7,348 bases of DNA from Candidatus Nomurabacteria bacterium (lineage in GTDB: Bacteria > Patescibacteriota > Minisyncoccia > Phycocordibacterales > UBA9973): contig PMIU01000089.1 in the NCBI GenBank assembly GCA_003157195.1, positions 1-7,348 of the forward strand. Reading direction: 5' to 3'. The number at the start of each line of letters is the position of its first letter. Position 1 is the first letter of the stretch. The notes beneath the pieces were generated by a model, which saw only the letters and a program-made list of their open reading frames with translations, was not told the origin of the DNA and did not search any database. A program made the translations under genes and the position numbers. Of the stretch, positions 1 to 5,365 are shown one piece after another.

Positions 1-2
1 AC

Positions 3-308
3 GGCAGTGATGTTTATAAGCCGAATATCCGAGATTTAGCTTTTACTCTTACGAACAAAGACAACATTTCTTTTGATAATTTACAAAATATTAATTTTAA
101 TTTATCCGGTCCCGCAAAAATAGTTTGGAAATTGGATGTGAACAAATTTACTGGCGATCTCTTAGGCAAGTCCAGAAGTGATTTCAATAAAATTTTATCG
201 CAATATCCTAATGTCGATTCCGCGACCCTTACCATCAGCCCCATCTGGAAAACATCCATCCCCGATAAAACCAAAAACATAAAAGTGATTGTGAATTATA
301 CGAAATAA
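3..308 (+). CDS. C-terminal end of a hypothetical protein, 5' end outside the window
   Basis: An open frame enters at the left edge and runs 101 codons to TAA at 306-308. The visible part is a soluble, beta-rich stretch with no membrane segment. It contains IVWKLDVNKFTGDLLGKSR followed by a run ending ISPIWKTSIPD. The pattern 'hydrophobic strand, LLGKSR, then P.WK.S.P' recalls the extracytoplasmic C-terminal domains of large membrane-anchored Parcubacteria proteins, sometimes labelled baseplate J-like. That resemblance is from memory and no function follows from it. The antisense frame over the same bases has no family-like features. The gene ends about 60 bases before the promoter of the next gene, and no canonical T-tract terminator separates them. 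That it is coding is fairly sure; the identity is not. Confidence 0.7.
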   Translation, partial: GSDVYKPNIRDLAFTLTNKDNISFDNLQNINFNLSGPAKIVWKLDVNKFTGDLLGKSRSDFNKILSQYPNVDSATLTISPIWKTSIPDKTKNIKVIVNYTK

Positions 309-330
309 ATTTCAGCAAAGGTAGTCCTTA

Positions 331-365
331 CTGGATACAACGTTCACTTCGTGAGCTTCGTCCAG
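331..365. other. Intergenic imperfect hairpin
   Basis: An outer stem CTGGA (331-335) with TCCAG (361-365) encloses an inner stem GTTCAC (342-347) with GTGAGC (351-356) around a TTC loop, with one G-T pair. No T tract follows, so it is not a standard intrinsic terminator. It could cap the 3' end of the upstream transcript or be a small dispersed palindromic element. It lies just ahead of the -35 box of the next promoter. Confidence 0.4.
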
Positions 366-367
366 AA

Positions 368-395
368 TTGGCAGAAAGGTTGATATCTTTATAAT
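368..395 (+). promoter_or_regulatory. Sigma70-type promoter for the membrane-anchored protein gene
   Basis: TTGGCA at 368-373 and a perfect TATAAT at 390-395 are separated by 16 bases. The predicted transcription start is near 401-404, so the leader before the ATG at 417 would be only about 13-16 bases. The gene therefore appears to have its own promoter, separate from the gene to its left. Confidence 0.65.
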
Positions 396-416
396 AATGT
401 ATTAAAATTGGAGTAT

Positions 417-1091
417 ATGAAAAATCAACAAAAAGGTTCTGCAAGTCTGGTTTTGATTGTAATTATTATTGTATTAGTTGGCATAGTTGGGTATTTTATA
501 TTTAGTAAAAAAATAGTAAATAATCCTTATAGTCAAACATCAACAAACCCGGCAACTCTTCCCGTTCCAAATCAACCTTCAACATCTCAAGCTACATCTT
601 CTAAAACACCCAATCAACTTTCTTTAATCATGTCAAAGAATACAGCTTTTTCCGACCTAACAGTTTCGCTGGGCTCGGTGAATCAAAAAATCGGTTCATA
701 CACTATAAGTTCTTCTAATGCTCAAGCGGTTAATTTAACAAATATTGTCATAATTACTCAAAAAGCATCTTTTCCTGGAGAGTCTACTGCTTTTAAAAAT
801 TTAACAGTCAAAATTAATGGTATAAAATTTGGACAAATTGTGGCTAGTCCAAACCCATCAAACAGTGACAACTTTGAAGGTTTAGTAAATATACCCGCTA
901 ATAAAAAAATAATTGTTGACCTTTATGCTGATATTACAACAACACACAGTGTTCCGTTTACTTTTGATTCAAGTGTAGCCACTGAACTTTCGGGTTGCTA
1001 TGGCTCTGAGGTAGGTAATTCTACTTCTGTTAATTGTAATTCAATAGTAGGAAACGGCATAACTGGACAAAGTGTTATTTTAAATAAATAA
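417..1091 (+). CDS. Membrane-anchored extracytoplasmic hypothetical protein
   Basis: This 224-residue protein has three parts. Residues 1-8 are a short basic N terminus (MKNQQKGS). Residues 9-29 are a strongly hydrophobic helix that should act as a signal anchor. Residues 31-68 are a Pro/Ser/Thr/Asn-rich linker typical of a spacer outside the membrane. The rest is a beta-rich domain of about 155 residues with two cysteines near its end (194 and 207) that could form a disulfide. The body contains QKIGSYTISSSNAQAVNLTN and a later strand run with VDLYADI. This reminds me of Ig-like beta domains in Parcubacteria surface and pilus-associated proteins, but I cannot name a family. I chose ATG 417 because GGAG lies at 410-413 and the hydrophobic segment then begins in the usual place. 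An in-frame TTG at 408 would add three residues. It is a single-gene unit with its own promoter. A surface role is inference. Confidence 0.8.
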   Translation: MKNQQKGSASLVLIVIIIVLVGIVGYFIFSKKIVNNPYSQTSTNPATLPVPNQPSTSQATSSKTPNQLSLIMSKNTAFSDLTVSLGSVNQKIGSYTISSSNAQAVNLTNIVIITQKASFPGESTAFKNLTVKINGIKFGQIVASPNPSNSDNFEGLVNIPANKKIIVDLYADITTTHSVPFTFDSSVATELSGCYGSEVGNSTSVNCNSIVGNGITGQSVILNK

Positions 1092-1118
1092 CTTACAAGG
1101 TAATCCCCGACAGTGTAA

Positions 1119-1147
1119 TTGACTCCATCCCTTAATTCCACTATAAT
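1119..1147 (+). promoter_or_regulatory. Strong sigma70-type promoter of the infA-rpsI operon
   Basis: TTGACT (1119-1124) and TATAAT (1142-1147) are spaced by the ideal 17 bases. The predicted start is near 1152-1156, leaving only about 4-8 bases before the infA ATG at 1160. The transcript would be nearly leaderless, with no room for a Shine-Dalgarno site. This is the best promoter in the window and it precedes nine co-directional genes. Confidence 0.8.
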
Positions 1148-1159
1148 TAGCATCCATAC

Positions 1160-1390
1160 ATGAGTGATTCAAAAGAAAAAATTGTAACGGCGCGGGGAGT
1201 TGTGACTGAAGCTCTGCCTTCTACTTTGTTTCGGGTTAATGTAGGGATGAAAGGGGAAGAGCCAAAAGAAATTCTGGCTTATCTCGGCGGCAAGATGCGG
1301 ATGCACAGAATCAAAGTTTTAATCGGAGATTCCGTAGAAGTTGTGCTGGATCCTTACGGCGGAAAGGGCAGAATAGTCAAAAGAATGTAG
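1160..1390 (+). CDS. infA: Translation initiation factor IF-1
   Basis: IF-1 is a small OB-fold protein that binds the ribosomal A site on the 30S subunit during initiation, together with IF-2 and IF-3. The 76-residue length fits the family (about 72). The diagnostic parts are ARGVVTEALPSTLFRVNV near the N terminus, the central GGKMRMHRIKVLIGDSVEVV, and the ending PYGGKGRIVKRM. A few extra residues (MKGEEPKE, about 29-36) lie in the loop before the ILAYLGGK strand. It is the first gene of the operon, immediately behind the promoter, and ends in TAG. In many bacteria infA follows map or secY/adk. Here it follows an unrelated gene and has its own promoter. The call is certain. Confidence 0.97.
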   Translation: MSDSKEKIVTARGVVTEALPSTLFRVNVGMKGEEPKEILAYLGGKMRMHRIKVLIGDSVEVVLDPYGGKGRIVKRM

Positions 1391-1456
1391 TTTACTTGTG
1401 TTATTTTTAATAATAGTGTATTATAGTAAATGTAATTTTTAATAAGTTTGCGTATT

Positions 1457-1485
1457 GAAAAATAAGGGTTTTTTCCTTGTTTTTC
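1457..1485 (+). promoter_or_regulatory. Hairpin with T-rich 3' arm between infA and rpmJ (possible attenuator)
   Basis: An 11-bp stem pairs 1457-1467 (GAAAAATAAGG) with 1475-1485 (CCTTGTTTTTC) around a 7-base loop, with a single T-G pair. The 3' arm and following bases are T-rich, and rpmJ starts 10 bases further on. A shorter AAGG/CCTT stem followed by T's would resemble a weak intrinsic terminator. A role in attenuation after infA, or in controlling rpmJ initiation, is inference. Confidence 0.45.
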
Positions 1486-1495
1486 TTCTGTAATT

Positions 1496-1606
1496 ATGAA
1501 AATAAAATCTTCAGTAAAAAAAATTTGTGATAATTGTAAAATGGTCAGACGAGCCAGGCATTTAAGGATAATTTGCTCTAATCCCAAACATAAACAAAAA
1601 CAATAA
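1496..1606 (+). CDS. rpmJ: 50S ribosomal protein L36 (bL36)
   Basis: This is a 36-codon gene, ATG at 1496 to TAA at 1604-1606. The protein starts [19 protein letters not shown] and ends SNPKHKQKQ. The zinc-knuckle ligands of the C-plus form of L36 are all present: Cys11, Cys14, Cys27 and His32. L36 is a small zinc protein of the large subunit. Its place between infA and rpsM is the standard bacterial order. It follows infA after a gap of 105 bases containing a hairpin, and it ends 3 bases before rpsM. No Shine-Dalgarno motif is visible upstream. Confidence 0.96.
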   Translation: MKIKSSVKKICDNCKMVRRARHLRIICSNPKHKQKQ

Positions 1607-1609
1607 TTT

Positions 1610-1990
1610 ATGAGAATTCTTGGAATCACCGTACCAAACGAAAAGAGACTGGAGATTGGGCTGACCTGCCTCTACGGTGTTGGTGTTTCTTCTGCCCGAA
1701 AAATTTTAAAACAAGTTAATATCGATCCCGGGAAAAAGGCCAAGGATTTGACTGAGGCTGAAGAGAACAGTATCCGAGCAGTTGTGGAGAAAATTTTAAT
1801 CGAGGGAAATTTAAAAAGAGAAATATCTGCAAACATTAAAAGATTGAAAGATATAAAAAGTTATCGAGGTGTCCGCCACATGAAGAGGTTGCCGGTTCGC
1901 GGACAACGCACCAAGACGAATTCCAGAACAGTCCGCGGCAATGTGCGAAAGACAATGGCCTCAGGTAAGAGAAAAGAAAGTAAGACATAG
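1610..1990 (+). CDS. rpsM: 30S ribosomal protein S13 (uS13)
   Basis: S13 sits in the head of the small subunit and contacts the P-site tRNA and the inter-subunit bridges. The 126-residue length is normal. The N-terminal helix-two-turn-helix region starts MRILGITVPNEKRLEIGLT and continues with LYGVGVSSARKIL. The hallmark C-terminal motif is YRGVRHMKRLPVRGQRTKTN (about 85-104), followed by the basic tail SRTVRGNVRKT. The usual bacterial N terminus (M-A-R-I-A-G) is replaced by MRILGI, a form I associate with Parcubacteria. It starts 3 bases after rpmJ and ends in TAG, one base before a strong hairpin. Confidence 0.97.
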   Translation: MRILGITVPNEKRLEIGLTCLYGVGVSSARKILKQVNIDPGKKAKDLTEAEENSIRAVVEKILIEGNLKREISANIKRLKDIKSYRGVRHMKRLPVRGQRTKTNSRTVRGNVRKTMASGKRKESKT

Positions 1991-2017
1991 TATCGCGCTT
2001 AGTCGACTTGCGCGATA
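1991..2017. promoter_or_regulatory. Perfect 8-bp hairpin with self-complementary loop, rpsM-rpsK gap
   Basis: TATCGCGC (1991-1998) pairs perfectly with GCGCGATA (2010-2017), and the 11-base loop contains the palindrome AGTCGACT. It begins directly after the rpsM stop codon and is GC-rich against AT-rich surroundings. No T tract follows, so it is not a terminator. It may protect the mRNA, set the relative expression of the downstream genes, or bind a ribosomal protein. Confidence 0.55.
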
Positions 2018-2038
2018 TGATTCGCAAAATCAAATCAC

Positions 2039-2473
2039 ATGGGAAAAACAAAAATTACAACCGAAGAAGTAAAACCGACAGAAGGAGAAGAAATTAAAAA
2101 AGCTCCGTCTAAAACACCGAAGAAAAAAGTTGTTTCCGGTATTTTGCACGTTGAGGCTACCTTCAATAATACCAAAGTTCTTTTTTCAGACAAAATGGGC
2201 AATACTTTATTTTGGTCAAGTTCTGGGTCTTTGGGCTTTAAGGGCGCTAAAAAAGGCACCCCCTTTGCGGCTTCCAAGGTTGGCGACATTATCGGTGGTA
2301 AGGCTTCTGTGCTCGGGGTGAAAGATTCAGATGTGGTTGTATTAGGAGTCGGCTCCGGACGCGAACCGGCCATCAGAGCTTTCATGGCTCACGGCATAGA
2401 GATTACTTCCATTTTGGATGCGACTCCGGTTCCTCACAATGGCCCGAAAGCTAAAAAGCCTAGACGTGTATAA
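2039..2473 (+). CDS. rpsK: 30S ribosomal protein S11 (uS11)
   Basis: S11 lies on the platform of the small subunit near the E site and the 3' end of 16S rRNA. The protein is 144 residues, slightly longer than E. coli S11 (129). The extra length is a charged N-terminal extension of about 30 residues rich in Lys, Glu and Thr. The core begins at GILHVEATFNNTKV and continues with LGFKGAKKGTPFAA, SGREPAIRAF and DATPVPHNG. It ends KKPRRV, with the conserved Asn134-Gly135 pair that is a known isoaspartate site in E. coli S11. The common CRPPK segment after HNG is replaced by PKAKK. The ATG at 2039 has no Shine-Dalgarno motif. The call is certain; the exact start is likely but not proven. Confidence 0.96.
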   Translation: MGKTKITTEEVKPTEGEEIKKAPSKTPKKKVVSGILHVEATFNNTKVLFSDKMGNTLFWSSSGSLGFKGAKKGTPFAASKVGDIIGGKASVLGVKDSDVVVLGVGSGREPAIRAFMAHGIEITSILDATPVPHNGPKAKKPRRV

Positions 2474-2476
2474 ACA

Positions 2477-2508
2477 TTTTAAAATTAAAAATTAAAAATT
2501 TTTTAAAA
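2477..2508. repeat. AT-only tandem heptamers before rpsD
   Basis: The rpsK-rpsD gap holds AAAATTA at 2481-2487 and again at 2488-2494, then the variant AAAATTT. Flanking TTTT and AAAA runs make the block roughly self-complementary. It lies immediately before the rpsD ATG at 2510, so that start is in unstructured or weakly structured A/T sequence without a Shine-Dalgarno site. It may act as an A/T-rich initiation enhancer or be simple-sequence drift. Confidence 0.4.
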
Positions 2509-2509
2509 C

Positions 2510-3112
2510 ATGATATCCAAACCAAAATTTAAAATTTGCAGAAGGCTCGGCCCGGGAGTGTATGACAAATGTCAAACACCTAAATTTTCCGCAGCGGCTA
2601 CCAAGGTTTTGCCGGGTGGCAAACGCCCCAAGGCTCTGACAGAATACGGCGCACAGCTTGTGGAAAAGCAAAAAATTCGTTTCTCTTACGGCATATCCGA
2701 ACGTCAACTTTCCAATTATGTAGAAAAGGCTTCCGCCGTCAAGGGTGTCGGTACAGCTGAAAAACTTTTCGAAAGCCTTGAATCCCGTCTTGATAATGCA
2801 GTTTATCGAATGGGCCTAGGAGCATCCAGGCGCGCTACCAGGCAGATGGTTTCTCACGGACATTTCATTGTCAACAATCACCGAGTCACTATTCCTTCTT
2901 ATGAATTGAAACTCGGAGATGTTATCAAAATCCGCGAAGGTTCCAAAGCCAAGAAAATTTTTGAAAATTTGACTGATAGACTGAAAGATTATAGCAGTCC
3001 CGCCTGGATTAAATTTGATTTAAGCAATCTGGAAGGACATATTTTAGCTAAACCGAAAAATATAGAAACCTTCCTTGATCTTAATGCTGTGCTTGAATTT
3101 TATAGTCGTTAA
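2510..3112 (+). CDS. rpsD: 30S ribosomal protein S4 (uS4)
   Basis: S4 is a primary 16S rRNA-binding protein that nucleates small-subunit assembly and lies at the mRNA entry channel. The 200-residue length is close to the usual 205. An N-terminal region with Cys10 and Cys21 is followed by the classic block EKQKIRFSYGISERQLSNY (about 52-70). Then comes the S4 RNA-binding domain, with LESRLDNAVYRMGLGASRRA (about 90-109), RQMVSHGHFIVNN and SYELKLGDVIKIRE. The C-terminal LEGHILAKP and final FYSR also match. In several bacteria S4 represses its own operon by binding the mRNA; whether it does so here cannot be judged, but the hairpins in this operon are candidate sites. Confidence 0.97.
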   Translation: MISKPKFKICRRLGPGVYDKCQTPKFSAAATKVLPGGKRPKALTEYGAQLVEKQKIRFSYGISERQLSNYVEKASAVKGVGTAEKLFESLESRLDNAVYRMGLGASRRATRQMVSHGHFIVNNHRVTIPSYELKLGDVIKIREGSKAKKIFENLTDRLKDYSSPAWIKFDLSNLEGHILAKPKNIETFLDLNAVLEFYSR

Positions 3113-3126
3113 ATTATTAATTTTTC

Positions 3127-3139
3127 CCGCCAAAGGCGG
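3127..3139. other. Short GC hairpin between rpsD and rpoA
   Basis: CCGCC (3127-3131) pairs with GGCGG (3135-3139) around an AAA loop, in an otherwise A/T-only gap. It is preceded by five T's, not followed by them, so on this strand it is not an intrinsic terminator. It resembles small CCGCC-N3-GGCGG palindromes that I recall as frequent between genes in Parcubacteria. Calling it a dispersed repeat needs the rest of the genome. Confidence 0.4.
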
Positions 3140-3155
3140 ACAAGTATAAAAAATT

Positions 3156-4139
3156 ATGCCTGAATATAAAATAATTATGCCTTCCAAGCCTCGCATCGTT
3201 GAGGAAAATGGTAACAAGGGAGTATTTGAAATAGACGGTCTGTATCCGGGATACGGCCATACCCTGGGAAACAGTTTGAGGAGAATAATTCTCTCGTCTC
3301 TTCCGGGCGCCAGCGTCACTTCCATCAAGATTGACGGCGTTTCTCACGAATTTCAAACAATGGACGGAATAAAGGAAGACGTGATAGTAATGATTTTGAA
3401 CTTAAAGAAAACTCGCTTTAAAATGCTTTCCGACGAGCCTCAGACGGTAACCCTTTCGATTAAAGGCCCCAAGGAGGTCTTGGCGGGAGATATCAAGACC
3501 GGCGGTCAAGTGGAAATTTTAAACCCAGAACTGTACATTGCGGAAGTTACTGGCAAGGTAAATTTGAATATTGAAATGAAGATTGAAAAAGGTCTGGGCT
3601 TTATTCCCAAAGAAGTTTTCCAAAAAGATAAAGTTGATGTCGGTACGATTGCCGTCGATGCCATTTTTACCCCGATTCGTCGAGTGGCCTACGAAGTGGA
3701 AAATATGCGTGTCGGCGACAAAACCAACCACAACCGCTTACGTATGATTATCGAGACAGACGGTACCTTGACTGCTCGCGAGGCGTTGACTCGCTCGATT
3801 GAAATAATGATAAACCAATTGAAAGCTATTGTTGATTTTAAGGAGCCCGAGGAAGTTCCAGCTGAAAAAACTAAAGAAGATAAAAAGCCTGCCCGCACTG
3901 CTTCGCAGAACGATGTAGGCGGGGGAGCTGATTTCGCTGATGTCCTAAAAACTCGCACAGATAGTTTAGACCTTTCCACTAGGACGCTGAATGCTCTGAC
4001 TGGCGCAAATATTCGCACACTAGGAGGTCTTGCTCGTAAAAAAAGGGAAGACTTGCTTGAAGTGGAAGGTATCGGCGAGAAAGGAATTACGGAAATTAAA
4101 AAAGTTTTAAACAAATTTGGTCTTAATTTAAAAGAATAA
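3156..4139 (+). CDS. rpoA: DNA-directed RNA polymerase subunit alpha
   Basis: The alpha dimer is the assembly platform for beta and beta', and its C-terminal domain reads UP elements and activators. The 327 residues show the full two-domain plan. The alpha-NTD (about 10-230) contains YGHTLGNSLRRIILSSLPG, the dimer and assembly region. It is followed by KGLGF and FTPIRRVAYEVE, and by LTRSIEIMINQL near its end. An acidic/basic linker rich in Glu, Lys and Pro spans about 230-262. The alpha-CTD (about 268-325) contains LDLSTRTLNAL. Its Arg276 and Asn279 line up with the E. coli DNA-contact residues R265 and N268. A helix-hairpin-helix VEGIGEKGITEIKKVL follows. The start at 3156 is followed by an in-frame Met8, so a shorter start at 3177 is possible. 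Only one base separates its stop from rplQ. Confidence 0.97.
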   Translation: MPEYKIIMPSKPRIVEENGNKGVFEIDGLYPGYGHTLGNSLRRIILSSLPGASVTSIKIDGVSHEFQTMDGIKEDVIVMILNLKKTRFKMLSDEPQTVTLSIKGPKEVLAGDIKTGGQVEILNPELYIAEVTGKVNLNIEMKIEKGLGFIPKEVFQKDKVDVGTIAVDAIFTPIRRVAYEVENMRVGDKTNHNRLRMIIETDGTLTAREALTRSIEIMINQLKAIVDFKEPEEVPAEKTKEDKKPARTASQNDVGGGADFADVLKTRTDSLDLSTRTLNALTGANIRTLGGLARKKREDLLEVEGIGEKGITEIKKVLNKFGLNLKE

Positions 4140-4140
4140 T

Positions 4141-4494
4141 ATGAGACACCACAACAATACAAGAAAATTCGGACGAGATAAAACACAAAAGCGCGCTCTC
4201 TTGAATTCTTTAGCGCTCAATTTGATTGTGCGTGAAAAAATAAAGACAACCGAACCGAAAGCCAAAGAATTGCGTCCTTTTATTGAAAAACTCGTCACTC
4301 GTGCCAAAGCTAACACTCCGGCTGGTCGCCGAACCATCGCTTCCAAACTTTCAAATCACGGCAAGGAAGTGAAAAAACTTTTCGATGTCATCGCACCAAA
4401 ATATGCTGACAAAAAAGGCGGATACACCAGAGTTTTGAAACTGGGAGCCCGAAAGTCAGATGGCGCACCGATGGCAATCATAGAGTTTGTATAA
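4141..4494 (+). CDS. rplQ: 50S ribosomal protein L17 (bL17)
   Basis: L17 lies near the peptide exit tunnel of the large subunit. The 117-residue protein has the family signature at its start, MRHHNNTRKFGRDKTQKRAL. It is followed by the conserved REKIKTTEPKAKELRP and the C-terminal GGYTRVLKLGARKSDGAPMA ending IIEFV. Length and order after rpoA are those of the bacterial alpha operon. It starts one base after the rpoA stop, so the two are probably translationally coupled. Its TAA stop overlaps a TATAAT that could be an internal -10 element. Confidence 0.97.
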   Translation: MRHHNNTRKFGRDKTQKRALLNSLALNLIVREKIKTTEPKAKELRPFIEKLVTRAKANTPAGRRTIASKLSNHGKEVKKLFDVIAPKYADKKGGYTRVLKLGARKSDGAPMAIIEFV

Positions 4495-4495
4495 T
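4490..4495 (+). promoter_or_regulatory. Possible internal -10 element before rplM
   Basis: A perfect TATAAT overlaps the rplQ stop codon. It would start transcription near 4502, about 11 bases before the first rplM ATG. I see no convincing -35 box or TGn extension, and such a hexamer is common by chance in A/T-rich sequence. It would allow separate expression of the L13-S9 pair. Confidence 0.25.
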
Positions 4496-4512
4496 TTTTA
4501 AAATAGTTTAGT

Positions 4513-4893
4513 ATGAAAAAAGTAATGAAAATAGAAAAAAACAAAAAGGAAATGAAAACAATAGACGCTACGGACCGAACCTTGGGCCGGGTAGCGAGCG
4601 AGGTGGCGATGTCTCTAATGGGCAAGACCAAGGCGACGTTTGAACGAAATATATATTCCGGTTTTCCCGTGACTGTTACCAATGCCTCCAAGCTTCGCAT
4701 TACGACAAAGAAATTGGATGAAATTTATCACACCAGGTATTCAGGTATGAGAGGCGGGCTTCGTGTCTTAAAAGGTACAGAAACAGCCGAGAAAAAAGGG
4801 TTAAAAGAATTGATTCGACTTGCGACATATCAAATGCTTCCGGGAAATAAATTGCGCCGAACAATGATGAAGAATTTAAAAATAACAGACTAA
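4513..4893 (+). CDS. rplM: 50S ribosomal protein L13 (uL13), short form
   Basis: L13 is an early-assembly protein of the large subunit. The recognisable core is MKTIDATDRTLGRVASEVA (from residue 14), then TVTNASKLRIT, YSGMRGGLRVL and LATYQMLPGNKLRRTMMKNL, ending KITD. The usual C-terminal extension of E. coli-type L13 (142 residues) is missing, which is typical of CPR versions. Two starts are plausible. ATG 4513 gives 126 residues with a Lys-rich 13-residue leader (MKKVMKIEKNKKE). ATG 4552 gives 113 residues beginning right at the conserved core; AAGGA sits one base upstream of it, too close for a normal Shine-Dalgarno. I list the longer form with the start uncertain. It is followed after 2 bases by its usual partner rpsI. 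Confidence 0.93.
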   Translation: MKKVMKIEKNKKEMKTIDATDRTLGRVASEVAMSLMGKTKATFERNIYSGFPVTVTNASKLRITTKKLDEIYHTRYSGMRGGLRVLKGTETAEKKGLKELIRLATYQMLPGNKLRRTMMKNLKITD

Positions 4894-4895
4894 AT

Positions 4896-5318
4896 ATGGA
4901 TAAAGAAACAACAAAAAAAGGAAAATATATCGAGGCTGTAGGAAGACGCAAAACTTCCACTGCTCGCGTGCGAATTACCGAAGGCAGCAAAAATCATTTT
5001 ACGATAAACGGACGCGAGGTGAAAGAGTATTTCAAAACAGAAGACCAGAAGCGTTTGATTTTAGACGCAATTATGAAAGGAACACCCGGCGCGGCTGCCA
5101 AGAAGTGGAGTGTGGAAGTTCATGTATCTGGTGGAGGTATCCATTCTCAAGCAGAAGCTATTCGTCACGGTGTAGCTCGAGCCCTCGTCGCCTCAGACAT
5201 TACTTTACGCGGAGGTTTGAAAACATTAGGCTTCCTAAAACGCGACCCGAGAGCCAAAGAACGCAGAAAATTCGGTCTCAAAAAAGCTCGTAAGGCTCCA
5301 CAATGGTCTAAACGATAG
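4896..5318 (+). CDS. rpsI: 30S ribosomal protein S9 (uS9)
   Basis: S9 sits in the head of the small subunit, and its C-terminal tail reaches the P-site tRNA anticodon loop. The 140-residue protein has the N-terminal YIEAVGRRKTSTARVRITEG, the central block VSGGGIHSQAEAIRHGVARA (78-97) and the basic tail RDPRAKERRKFGLKKARKAP. It ends in the near-universal SKR tail (here QWSKR), whose terminal Arg contacts tRNA in known ribosomes. The rplM-rpsI pair is conserved in bacteria. It is the last gene of the operon and its TAG stop touches the terminator. Confidence 0.97.
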   Translation: MDKETTKKGKYIEAVGRRKTSTARVRITEGSKNHFTINGREVKEYFKTEDQKRLILDAIMKGTPGAAAKKWSVEVHVSGGGIHSQAEAIRHGVARALVASDITLRGGLKTLGFLKRDPRAKERRKFGLKKARKAPQWSKR

Positions 5319-5350
5319 AAAAAATCCCTCTTTCAAGAGGGATTTTTTTA
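5319..5350 (+). terminator. Intrinsic terminator of the infA-rpsI operon
   Basis: A 13-bp stem pairs six A's plus TCCCTCT (5319-5331) with AGAGGGA plus T's (5336-5348) around the loop TTCA. The seven-T run at 5343-5349 follows the GC part of the stem. It begins directly after the rpsI stop and clearly separates the ribosomal operon from grpE. Confidence 0.92.
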
Positions 5351-5359
5351 TGTTATATT
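5351..5359 (+). promoter_or_regulatory. Extended -10 promoter for grpE, predicting a leaderless mRNA
   Basis: TGTTATATT is a TGn-TATATT extended -10 element lying right behind the terminator. Counting seven bases from its end puts the expected start of transcription at 5366, exactly the A of the upstream grpE ATG. No good -35 box is present (TTTCAA at 5331-5336 is a weak match), as is acceptable for extended -10 promoters. Confidence 0.5.
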
Positions 5360-5365
5360 ACATAA

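Noticed and set aside
408..416. TTG at 408 as the start of the membrane-anchored protein
   Set aside because: ATG 417 is in the same frame and has GGAG just upstream; with TTG 408 that GGAG would lie inside the coding region.
1396..1424. Internal promoter TTGTGT-17-TATTAT after infA
   Set aside because: Only the TTG of the -35 box matches, and the sequence is A/T-rich enough to give such hexamers by chance.
2130..2321. Alternative + strand frame inside rpsK, and a similar one at 5105-5293 inside rpsI
   Set aside because: Both are out-of-frame readings of certain ribosomal protein genes with low-complexity translations.
3126..3150. Terminator between rpsD and rpoA
   Set aside because: The T's precede the CCGCC/GGCGG stem instead of following it, so it would not terminate transcription of the + strand operon.
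3689..4186. Antisense open frame of 165 codons opposite rpoA
   Set aside because: It lies fully opposite a certain gene in its most conserved part, shows no family-like motif, and has no promoter or start context of its own. The other long minus-strand frames are explained the same way.
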